A stretch of 64,000 nt of DNA, taken from Sclerotinia nivalis. Lineage: Eukaryota; Ascomycota; Leotiomycetes; Helotiales; Sclerotiniaceae. The notes beneath the pieces are model-generated. The model was not told where the DNA came from and made no database searches. It worked only from the letters and a program-made list of their open reading frames with translations. Both the position numbers and the translations under genes were made by a program. The stretch's first letter is position 1, and each line of letters begins with the position of its first letter. Location: the NCBI GenBank assembly GCA_029531795.1, contig JAPEIS010000007.1, positions 62,001 to 126,000 of the forward strand. Reading direction: 5' to 3'. Below are positions 1 to 11,324 of this stretch, one piece after another.

Positions 1-3000
1 GGAGGCAGTCTATCTGTTATATCATCTCGATCATCTTTAACTCGTAAGATTTTATGGGTTGACATGAGACATGATCTTTGAAGTATAGCATTGACCTGCC
101 GCTTCGTCAAGTGGCTATATTTCATGAAGCATAGCCTATAAAATATACAAATCCCAACTATTGAGAACCAAACCCTCCGCGGACCTGAATATATAACTAT
201 CGATGCGATATTCTCGAGTTCCAGAACTATTCAAATGTAGTAAGAGCAAAATGATCAAGCACCGGGTTCACCGGCTCCTAGATTGTGCAGTACGTTGACT
301 GGCTTGAGGTTACTTTTTTCCGCCACAGATACCCCTGAAATTGCAGAAAGTCATCACCAAGAAAGGGTTGTACCGAGTAGATCCAGGTCTCTCACTGCTA
401 CTATGAAAATCCCAGTCCTTTCAATTTGGCCAATGGCCAAAAACCCTCTGATGCAACTACAACCCTGAGAGTTGATGTCCATCCTAAAATTGACTGAATG
501 TCAAGCGCCAAGTTCCAGGACGATTTTCATTCAATTGAGCAATGATCGTTTTCAATGGCCAGACTGCAACAGGGGTGTTAGTCGCGGATCCAACTTTTGT
601 AAATAATTCAATATCCAAATTCAAACTGCTACATCAAGTCTCACTCCACATCACCCCACTCTATTTCAATTCCTTAATCTATCATCTCTTGATTGCTTCT
701 CCATTGTTCTGTGACAACAACCCTTTTACCCCAATCCTTCAGACGCAATTGTTCCCAATAAGACCCCCGAAATGGTGCCACGCAAGCATTCTCCATGATC
801 TTTAAGCAAAATGATCGCTTATCCACATATAGGACTGATGTCGCTTGCTTAGTACGTACTAATTCTTAAGATATGCTAAAATTGAAGCTGAATTCGGGTT
901 GCTGAACATCTTCTTGTCTATCCGTTCCCGCCACAATGTTTTCAAATTAAACAACCGTCCGTGCCGAGGAGCCCGCTTCAACACCTTCATCACTGAGAAC
1001 ACCTTTATTCACTCGCCGCCACGAGGCTAAAAGATGAAATCTTGTTAGATCAGCAGGTGGATCTTTCTTTCTATCTTCAATTGCACATCGGTATTTTCAC
1101 TCGAAATGTTCTGTCAATAATGCGTGCCAGAAACGGTTGTTGCTCTCGTTCTCCATTATCATAGATTGATAGCTAGAATATCTGTGTTTCATTAGTTTAG
1201 GCTCTTTTTGATCAACTAGTAAGAACTAACGAGCCATGTCCACTATCTACCTGGTCAAATGAATCCCATTTTACCTATTCTTCATGAACTAATCCACTAG
1301 TGCAATCAGAGAAGTGCACAAATACAGACACGCTAGCACGCTAGCACGCTACCTATAATGGCAATCTGCTCCGTACATGGGGAATACCTTTGTGTTTTAG
1401 CGTCTGGATTCATGTACGCGGAGTACATTCTGGTCCACAAGTATCGTGGGGGTCAAACCATCTCCGATCGGCCTTTCACATTGGACTCTCGGGCCGCTCT
1501 CTGAACATTCCTCTGAAACTTTACGTGAACTTACCTAGTGCTTACCGAATATGCTAAATATATATACCCGCGTATACACTACCTACGATACTGCACCGCA
1601 CCCGCGGCAACGAGGGTAAACTACGGCTATGGATATTCCGAGGCACAGATTAGTTACCGCGGGTGAAGCGATGAATAAATAAATGAGTGGACTTGTACCT
1701 GTGACATCCAATGCAATGTATGCACGGACTCAGCAACCTATTCTGATTTTCAGAGGCAGTAATCAGACAGGCATGTTCTCCACACAGTACTCCAGAGAGA
1801 GGCACAGATTCCCACAACCCCATGTTTCATCGACCACTCTGCCCCAGGATACCCCCAATATCATGGAATCAGTAAGCAACAATTAGGGTATACATATCGA
1901 CCGCAGGGTGATTTCTCTGCGATAACCATATGTCAGCAGCCAAGACTATGTGTTGTGACTCTCACCAACGATGGATGAACATGTGTCTTCATCTTGCGTT
2001 TCCCCGCGACGGTTATGCTGTGATTCACGAGGAGGGATCGCATCGTATATGCAATGCTCGATACTTGGGGAAATGTCATTCAGTATCGGTTCAGTATATC
2101 ATAATTTGCTGGGCGATGGGTTACTCTTCTACGGCTGGATAATGGTAAGGCTTGTGCGGCTCTTACCGGCTGTGGATCTGTGCCTCTATCTTGCATATCT
2201 TTATCTTATGCCGACTTGAGACATGCTACTGTGTGGTGTTTCTGGGGTTGGGGATGAAGGATAGATTATAGAAATGGGGGAAACTCAGTACCAAGCGGTA
2301 AAAATTCTACTGATTTTCAAAACTCTGATTTCACATTTATGCAAATGGCATTAAGTTTGTGTTTTTATCAATGCCTATATAACTTTCACAAATCAATCTA
2401 CACCGCTTTCTGTTTGAGTTTGATTTTGAGTTGACCGAGTGGTGTGATCCCAATCTATACTTTGTCGTTTTGAGGAGAAGCATACATTCCAACATACTCG
2501 CGAAACCGTTATTTACAAATCCCATGCATATATTATATATGGCTAGTTAATAACTAGCACAAATAACATCAAATGTTATCCCCTTCATGAACTCTAGCCT
2601 CATTCCTAGTGAATGATTTAGATCAATACCGTTATTAAAATTAGAATACCTGTAGTCACATGTCGACGTGATGGAATGATCTATGCCGCATCCAAAAAAT
2701 CACACTGCATCTAATCTACTAGTATCCATTTCTACCTTTACATGAAGTTTCATAAAATCTATATCATTCGCCACTCCAGGATTCATTCTCCTTCCTCCTC
2801 TTTACCGAGGTCGAGATTCAGCCCAAACAAACCATTGTGAAGAGCTATAACCAGGCCAGTGAAGTAATGTTCAGTGTCTGAAAATACAACTCTACAAATT
2901 TATACAAGTCATTGATTCGAGATCACCTCTACAAATTTTCAAACAGATTATCCTTCCTACCAACGCGCACTGTAGCTCTAACGCCTGTTCCAGCCGGACA

Positions 3001-3305
3001 GGCTCCACGATATTTCAGAGAGGAGCTTGGCAAAGATTTAGCGAGGTCTGTATGATTATTTCGTCTGTATTATATTTGCATTAAATCTATAAATCCCCAT
3101 ATGCTAGGATTCTGAGAAATGATTTAGGCTCTTGGAGTATTTCAGTCAGTAGTTCCATTACTCTGATTTTAATCCTGAATACCTTTCACCGTGAAAGGTA
3201 TATTTAGTTATATCATGTAGTCTTAAAGACAACACATACCCCCAAGAACCCAAAACCCAACCAAAGACCTTCAGACTTCCCATCTCATCCCAATCGCCAC
3301 CTCTA
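1..3305. other. No gene seen; left flank of the OPT gene
   Basis: Only short ORFs (under 90 aa) without recognisable motifs occur on either strand, and I could not build a spliced model. A small 9-bp direct repeat (acgctagc unit, three copies) lies near 1329-1352, and a TACGCGGAGTAC-like motif near 1415. The right end should hold the 3' UTR of the OPT transporter, which ends at 3306. Confidence 0.5.
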
Positions 3306-6043
3306 TCAAAACTGACCCGGACTTTTCCCAAAGTGCTCACCAGCAGCAACTTTCAAATACGGCACAGAATTAGCATCATCGGTATTAGAACCAACGGTGT
3401 TTCCCCACCAGCTAAGTGTTATATTATTGTATGTGAGCGCGAAGAATATTATGACGGTTGCAAGTGCCGTTCCGGTGTCCATCGCTGCTTGGAGGAGATC
3501 TAGATGGGAAGAGGTGTTAGATGTGAATAATTTAAGTTGGCTGTGAGGAATGAGGAATCAGGAATCCAATGTACATACAATTATAGCGTTTCCACCACGC
3601 AAAAGCGCGTTTCCTGATCAAAAAATTGAACAAAAATCCAAATATAAACCATAGCGAATACTGTGTAGTATTTGCCGGAGGAATATTCCCAGCCGCATTG
3701 AAAAAGACGGGGACATTGATATACCGAACCCAACTATTCGGATACTTGCGATAGATGTAGTAAACAAGGAGCGTAATAATCGGACCAATGAGGAAGAAAT
3801 ACATAATGCTATTGTATGTCTGTCCAGCCTGGAACATCCTCTGAGGTCCGATAGCCCCCCAAATAAGCGAAGCATTATAGACCACCTTACTGGATGCACA
3901 GGTAAATCTTTGTGTATTTTCCGGACTGCACAGATTCGGTATATGTCCCAACATCCATCTCAATACACCCGTCTGCGTCGCTGTGGCTAGCACAGAAGCA
4001 TAGATTTGTCCGACGAAAAGAACTCTAGGGGGAATTTTCATGTATTGACCTAATTTGAGGTCTTGGGCGAAATCCATACCGTGTTTTACGGAATTGTATC
4101 CGTAGCATTTGACCATCATGTTCGCGATGGGTTTGCCAGGCCATGCATACCCGGCTATTAGCTCGGCGATGATGTTGAGGAACACGCGTTGGTTTGTTGT
4201 ACCTTCGAGAATTCCCTCAGGAATGATAAGAGTGACACCCATACCGCAACACACGATAATGAAACCCCAGACTGGCAGACCGGATTCCCAGTATTGGACT
4301 GTGAAGATACCGAGGCCGATTACGACGAGACTGAGGACGCCGTACCACCAATCGGGCACTTCTTTGTAGCTTTTCATGAGCCGTTTGTGGATATCCTCAC
4401 CGCCCGATCGGGAATTTTTGAACTTGGCCCAAATTTCTGAACCGTTGTAAAGGTAGGTGTGGAATATTATTGCAGTGACGGCAGCGAAGGATAGGGCGTA
4501 GGACAAGCTGTAGGACATGGAGATGTACATTGGTGAGTATTCTTCATATTTGCTCAGAACGAAGTCAAGATTTTTATCCATGACGCGGGAGATGTTGTAG
4601 GCCCTACCGGTGTTGTCGAATGTGCCTGAGGATAGTAGTGGGAGACTATTTTTGTTAATTGTGGGTTAAGCGGGAATATGTGACATGAACTTACTATCCG
4701 CTATTCCAGACATTGCTATAATATAGAATAGGCGATAGAAATAGATAGAAAATTACAACAACAGCGAATGCGTTGCAAGTAATGTAAAAAGGTGTTGTCA
4801 GAGGAATACCAGCATATGTAATCTGCGTCCAATCGAAACTAATTGGTAGTAGCCCGAGACCCGAATTCATACCAAAAATGGTATTAATAACTTGATCCTT
4901 GGGAACTATCCAAGTAATAAAAGCGAATGTACTCAAACTAGTCCACAGATAATCCGGAAACCAAAAAATAACAAAGGCTAAGATGGTAAAGTAGGAGAAA
5001 AATCGATATCGAGACATAGTCCAACCGTTGGCTGAGAAGTGCTCCTGCGGTTCATGTAAAGTTCGGAAAAGAACAGTCGATGCTAATGAGGAAGGCCAGA
5101 TGAGAGCTGCTGGGTAGACGAGCCATCTGCGGGCAAGACCTGCAAGACCGAATCCGAGCATTTGGGTTGTTAAGAGGAATAAGAAGGAGAAACCTGCGCC
5201 ACTGTCATGCTTCCAGTACACAGGACTGATTATTGCTACGAGGGCGCTGCTGGCATAAGCAGCGCTTGCACTAATGTTTACGCACTTTATGATTGTTAGT
5301 TTCCTGTTGAAGAAAAGGCAGACTAGAAACATGATATCCAGAAGACTTACAATGACAATTAAGGCGTGCTCTTTTATGGAAAATGGTCCGGGATTAATGT
5401 CGAAGGATAGTGCACCGAATGGCAGTCTCCATCGAGGTAACTTTTCCCAGCCTCGTCCGATAGGGAATACTAACAATTGCGCCACGACATATCCAATAGT
5501 TAGAGAGGGCTATAAAAAGTAAGTATGGGGTGAAGTATATGATAAGTAGAGAAAGATTGACATACGTAACGCAAGGCAAAAAACTGATTAGCACCAGCGA
5601 AGACGATGACAAAAACGGTAGTGAGAAGCCAAGCACGAAAAGCTAACACAGTTAGGATAACGAGGAACAAACATTGTAGGGCAGCGCAACTTCAACTTAC
5701 TACTACAAGGGATACTCGGATCATCTGTATTCGGGACACAGGCAGCGACCTCAGGAACTAAATTATTCAAGTCAGTAGACTATTAGCCACATATTATAGC
5801 CATAAAGAACTCACAAGGTGATTGATCACCATCGACATTCCATCGAAAAGCTTCGGTGGGAATAAGTTCAACAGCCTCGACTTGCTCCTGAAGTCTCCGT
5901 TTTTCACCTTCAATTCCTTCTCCCTCGAGATTAGCTATGTAGGGGTCAATTGTGTCATTTATTCCTCTTTTCATTTCTGAGGTTTGAACGACATTCTCAT
6001 TACTTGAATTGTCGAATGGAACACCCAATATCTGGGCAGACAT
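3306..6043 (-). CDS. OPT-family oligopeptide transporter
   Basis: Proton-coupled transporter of small peptides, expected in the plasma membrane. Model (minus strand): 6043-5815, 5757-5701, 5642-5566, 5509-5351, 5284-4695, 4645-3579, 3499-3306; 2373 nt, 790 aa, usual for fungal OPTs. Family motifs visible: [20 protein letters not shown] near the N-terminus, [10 protein letters not shown] after the second hydrophobic segment, [13 protein letters not shown] before the central loop, EGTTNQ and the AYAWPGKP-type block, WWKRYNYLLQAAMD near the C-terminus. Many hydrophobic segments follow. Several exon joins restore these motifs across introns of 49-79 bp. The 66-bp intron 5350-5285 is a multiple of three without stops, so retention would insert 22 residues. 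The start is uncertain: the frame stays open for 16 codons upstream and reads YWNLQQAIAT, so a further 5' exon is possible. Family call is firm; substrate is unknown. Confidence 0.93.
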
Positions 6044-8361
6044 CGTAGCGATAGCCTGCTGGAGATTCCAGTACCTCGAGATAGTATCACGTTAGCGCTG
6101 AGAAGAGAATGAATGAGGAGCCATTTTTAGGATACAGAGCTAGGTATATAAATCACCATTCTACGAAGATACAAACCATTTTACAGATCCACTCTCTGCC
6201 GTTGGCAATTGCCATCAGCCAAAGAAGTTGCGTGATATCCTCAAGAGAGGGGCAATGGAGTGTTTTGGGAAGTATTTACACCTATTTGGTAGAGATGCTC
6301 ATAACTTATGGGGTAGATAAGACATGCAATCTTATCTTTTCCCATGTTGAGATCGAAAGTGGTGGGTCTCGATGCTCTTTATAGTTGTATCTTCCAACAA
6401 GTATCAATTGACATCCTAAGAGTATGTCGTACTCATGAGCTGATTATAATTACGATACACATAAACTCCACACAATTACCGTGAGAAGATGGAAATTGCG
6501 TGCTCTTAGTGGATTATACTACGAATAAAGTGACATCCATTGCTCAAATGAGGAAAGCGTTCCCAAATATATGATTTGTTCATAGGTTTGCCGACGCAGT
6601 ACCGGTTCAATCACGTCCGTGGCCCCTGGAATGGCGTATCTAGAAGCGGGGTTCTTCAAAATCTAAAGATCTCGTTGATCACCACTATTAAATTTACTGT
6701 CTCTATAGTTGAACTCAAAAAAAAATTGTAGAAACTCTAAATTGATTTCAATTTCTTCGTTTCATTATATCTTTACTATTTCTAGATATATGGATTGATT
6801 TTCGATACTGAATAAAGTCATTAAATTATTAAAGAAATAATCTCTTGTACATAATAACTACATCGACACAGTAGACAGGAATCACCATTGACGTCATTAG
6901 CTGAAGTATATATATAGAAGCTACCGATATTCAGATTATTATAAATTAACTAAAGAGAAAGATGCAAAATAGATAGCTCTGATATGAAATTAGAGTTCTA
7001 CTATCATCAAATAGAACTAGCTCTCTCTATCTTCCAACTCAAGTTATTCACATTATAGATACTATTCCATATTTAAACGAAATCTACATCACATCACGAC
7101 AACTACAACATCAAATCAAAATAAACCTTCAAAAATAAAATCATTAATCATCTAAAGTCAAACAACAACTCAAAACAAAAGTACATCTCCACAAATCTAC
7201 GAAGTTTAATAAAATAACCATTACATTATAACCACCACAGCATAAACCCACAAGACAAGACCAAACAAACAAACCAAACCAACCGGAATCAAACCAAACA
7301 AATTCAACCCAATGCACTTCACTTCAATCTCAACCCCAAGAAACCTCGACATCACACCCCTCCCCTTCTCCATTCCCCTCTCCATCCGCCATTCATCATC
7401 CACCATCCATCCACCCACCTCAAAATCATTACCAGCCTCTGCACTCAAATGATAAATAATGAGATGAGGAAGTTTATAATCTCTAACCAGATCTAGAATC
7501 CGAATCTCACTGAGATACTGTATCTAGTCGTACTCGTACTCATATGTACAGGTATAAATAAATATATATAATCGCTAAACTACCATGTACTCTGTACAAC
7601 TTAGCTATTAACCTTATATACTATTACTACATAAACCGTACATGAAGTGGGTTCCTTGTGATTTCTCCAAACTTGGTGATGTTATTAATATGTACTTTAT
7701 AGAAAGATAGAATGTGGAATATAGTAAGATGAGACAACGACTAATTATAGAGCTATGAACTGTCGAACTATCGACTACGCATCACGTACGTACGTACCAT
7801 ATGAATGAATTTAACCGAAAATAGTATAGTACAGGTAGAATAGGTAATAACTTCGTAACCTAATTGATTGAAAATGAAGAATCCATACCCAGCCCGATGT
7901 TCAAACTCCCAAGCTATGCATTGAGTAGGTAGTGGAGCCAGACACCCCAGAAAACATGGACTATATGCATGCATAGACAGGTAAATGTGACCCCCACGAA
8001 AAAACTCCTTGCCCAGTCCCAGCCACCCCAAATCAAACTCAAGTTGGTATCAAATCAAAAAGTTCAATCAAGGATATGCTACCCCGCCCCGCCAAACTGT
8101 TGACTTCCCACTAGCTTATCATTCCCCAGATCCCATGAGCATCACGTTTCCATACTGCTTAACAATCCTTCCCAAATCTTTATTCAAGGTGTATTTTGCT
8201 GTCAGAGCAACCATCACTACGGCAGTACTATATGCCTCCGCAGTATCCGTAACATTCGCGGCTGATGATGATCGAATCGTGAAGTGCTGTGTAACCAGTC
8301 GTATCGATGACCAGGTAGGCTGTTTCCCATACAATTACCCCTTTCCTTCCTCCATTCATAT
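6044..8361. other. AT-rich intergenic stretch, no gene seen
   Basis: Contains the OPT promoter on the left and the Exo70 3' flank on the right. It is AT-rich, especially 6.7-7.2 kb and 7.5-7.8 kb, with no ORF that looks coding. A 118-aa plus-strand ORF at 8009-8365 runs into the 3' end of Exo70 and shows no motif, so I do not call it. Confidence 0.5.
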
Positions 8362-10378
8362 TTAAGCCAAGCTAACAAAAATGGCATTGATAGCAGCTTT
8401 ATCCCACTTAACATACTTCCCCTTTCCTTTGTCAATCTCATAATATTTATCATAAAATCGATCATATAATGGCTTTATCAAACTCGACACCTGTCTTGCC
8501 AAAACTTCTCTAACTTCTCTCTCCATCATTAATGACTTATGCCTCTGTACCAATTCATCAAAAGATTGATTAAACATCTTGAATTTCTCCTTGATCTGAT
8601 CCTTCTCTTTGGAGCCAAGAGCTTTAACAACAGCTGCACTATCGATACCAGTAGTGCCAGAACCGGATTGTGGGCGTGCGTTACCGCGGTTTGTGTATTG
8701 GACGTCAAGAAGGTAGCCAGATGGTTCACGCCATGCAGCCGTGTAAAGGGTTGTACCACTTTTGACCCATTTCTCTACCTCTCCAATCCTTGGTGCAAGT
8801 AATCCTTTTAACTCACTTCCCTCAATCATGCGCATCACAATTGTTGCATTGTTCGCAAGGAAAACTCCTAAAGAAGGCTTACCACCTTTGAGTAATACTT
8901 TAGCTTTTTGTTCCAGACTTGAAAGAAGAGCTTCAATTGTGTCAATGCAGTAATTTGCAAATATTTGTTTCCCATCTGCATTAAGGTCGAAAGATTTAAG
9001 ACTGGGAATTTGGTCGGTTGAACCTTGAGGGGTAGCACTAGATTTCCAGCCACCATCACCAATGGAGATCATGATGCTGGAAATAGGTCGAAGAAACTCA
9101 ACCATAGTTTGTAATCGCATCATGGTTTCAGTGGTCATGGGTACTGTAGCGGCATCAGTGGGTAATACTTGTAGCAGGTTTATTTTTCGTCGAGTATCAT
9201 CCAGGAGTTCGGCCAATGAACTTTTGCCAGTTTCTCGTATGGGTTTAAGAGCTGCAGCGAAGGAGGGTTTCAATTCTCCTGTCCTACTTTCCAAGTTTGA
9301 AGAGAGATTTGAAATGATTTCAACAATCTCATAGGCAAGATAACAATCAGTTGTTAAGTTTGACTTGATATGGTTATTCAATTCTCGAAGGGTTCGTGAT
9401 AATTCCGCTATGGCTCCTTGACAAGTCAAATTGAAGACTTTACCCCATTCATCGCGAGTGAAAAGAGCGCATATATTGTCGTACTCGGCCAAGAAAGCTC
9501 CCTCCATACCCATCGCATATGTTCCAATTCCATTGGTTCCTTGTCGATACACGGCGTCCGGTGTCTTCTTCTTTGCGGTATTCATTGATGCTGAGGCTAA
9601 ATTTTGTAATGTAGTTTTCAAAAATGGACCCCGAACATTTGCATATGATTGCATAACTGGCGATTCCGTAACAAATCCAGATTGTCTAACAACTGACCCA
9701 ATATAATTCGTGATCAGGCCCAATCTTGTAGTTTTGTCCTGAGATAATAGAGGAAATGGCTGATTCTTCGTGATATAATGTAAAGGTTCGAGTGGTTGTG
9801 AATCTTCCTGAAGGAGTCCTTGGAAATACGATTCCAATTGAGTGTTTCCCGATTTCGATAACTTGCTAAGCTCAACCATGGCTTGTTGATTCGATCGCAA
9901 GTTCGTCCGTTTCATATCTGCGAGAGCTTTATTGACACGTTTGACAGAACTGAGGAATACCGCCAATCCGACCGCTTCCGGGCTATGATGTGTTAGTGAT
10001 GGCTAGAAGTTGTTGATGGTTGTGCGACATACCCTTTCCTAATAATATCCTCCTCATTGCTCTTGATGTCTGATGGTTGTCGTACTTTATCGATCGCTGC
10101 AATAACTCCATCGATATCTGCGGATATGTGTGAGAGAAAGTCAGGTATTTTGGGTTTGGTTGATACTTACTCTGACCTAAAATTTGAAGCTTTTGAGTAT
10201 TTCCATAAATGGGACCAATAGCTTCCTGTACCCCCTTTCCCGTCGCATCCAATCTTCCTAAACTTGCTTGAATCTTTTTTGTCAATTGACTCGTTTTCTC
10301 TAATCGACTTTTCAATACATCGACTTCAGCTCTCGCTTCCTCGTCGGCAGCTTGCCGTCCTCCTAAGCCGACAGCCAT
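8362..10378 (-). CDS. EXO70: Exocyst complex subunit Exo70
   Basis: Subunit of the octameric exocyst that tethers secretory vesicles to the plasma membrane; Exo70 binds PI(4,5)P2 and Rho GTPases at growth sites such as hyphal tips. Model (minus): 10378-10171, 10117-10033, 9982-8362; 1914 nt, 637 aa, normal for fungal Exo70. The N-terminus has the conserved AADEEARAEVDVL, LEKTSQLTKKIQASLGRL and QEAIGPIYGNTQKLQ blocks; the splices restore IDGVIAAIDKVRQPSDIKSN and IIRKGPEAVGL, followed by SVKRVNKALADMK. The basic C-terminal domain includes FNQSFDELVQRH and ends YVKWDKAAINAIF, typical of Exo70. I chose the ATG giving MAVGLGG, as the family begins there; an in-frame ATG at 10429 would add 17 residues but lies in a palindromic GTACGGAGTAC motif that looks regulatory. 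It diverges from the phospholipase gene to its right. Confidence 0.96.
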
Positions 10379-11324
10379 GTTTGATGATGCAAGAGACCAC
10401 CCTTTTCTACCAACAGGTACGGAGTACATATTGCATTTGTGGGGGGGTGAACGCTAAACTTGATTTAATTAATTAAGGCGGTGGAACATGGCAGGTTCTA
10501 CTTCTGATTGTGGAGTTGAAGAACAACAAATAGATATAGATTGAGTGAAGTTTAGGAAGTAATATGTGCGTTGACTTATTATACTATGCGGATGAAGCTG
10601 TAGATTGTTGAAGAAGAAGAGGCGTATGAAGAGAAGGCACGAAAGCACGAAAGTAGAGGTAGAGGTAGAGGCAGAGGTACCTTGACTTCATTTCCGAGAT
10701 GAGTGAATTGGAATATTTTAATGCTAGTACAGGAAGGAATTAAAGTAAAGCTATTGAAAAATGACTTGACCAAATTATAATCGCTGTGACAATTTTTGAT
10801 CGGTTGGTCCCACGCTAGTATTATACCTATTCTCCGTATAACAATGGAAGATCTTTGGTTTCTATCTCATCTCACCTCCCTCACATCCCTCACCAAAAAC
10901 ATGTTGTCGCGGAGATTATATCCTCATTTTCGGGTACAAAAACCATTACATACAGTACCCCCAGGTAGATACCTTTTCTAATGGCTTCCACAATTCTTCA
11001 AGCAAAATTCAATCTGTGGCGTCATTGATAAGAGTGATAGGTACGGAATACAACGGATCAGAACACAACAGAACAAAGCACAGCCACATCACATATCTCA
11101 TCACATACCTCATCACATATCTCCATGATCTCCAACTTCCCAGGTATGGGAAATTGAAATTGAAATTTATCACTAGAACTATCAACTTTTGGCTTGATCC
11201 CATTGTTCTTTTCTTTTTCCCACTTTCTACACTTTTCACCCCACTGCATGAACATGGTTCTCAATACTAAATCCATGCTATTCGTTCGAATCGCGAACCG
11301 CATTCGATCCATTTTCTTTTCCTC
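10379..11324. promoter_or_regulatory. Divergent intergenic region, Exo70 / phospholipase
   Basis: About 950 bp between the starts of two divergent genes, so it should hold both promoters. The palindrome GTACGGAGTAC lies at 10417-10427, about 40 bp upstream of the Exo70 start; an imperfect version (GTACGGAATAC) lies near 11041. A short tandem run of CATCACATAYCT units occurs near 11088-11124. Short overlapping ORFs here have no motifs. Confidence 0.5.

Noticed and set aside
8009..8365. 118-aa plus-strand ORF converging on Exo70
   Set aside because: Unrecognised, overlaps the Exo70 stop, and is most simply a chance frame in its 3' UTR region.
11281..11312. Possible tRNA B-box (GTTCGAATC) upstream of the phospholipase
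   Set aside because: No matching A-box, acceptor stem or anticodon arm can be drawn around it.
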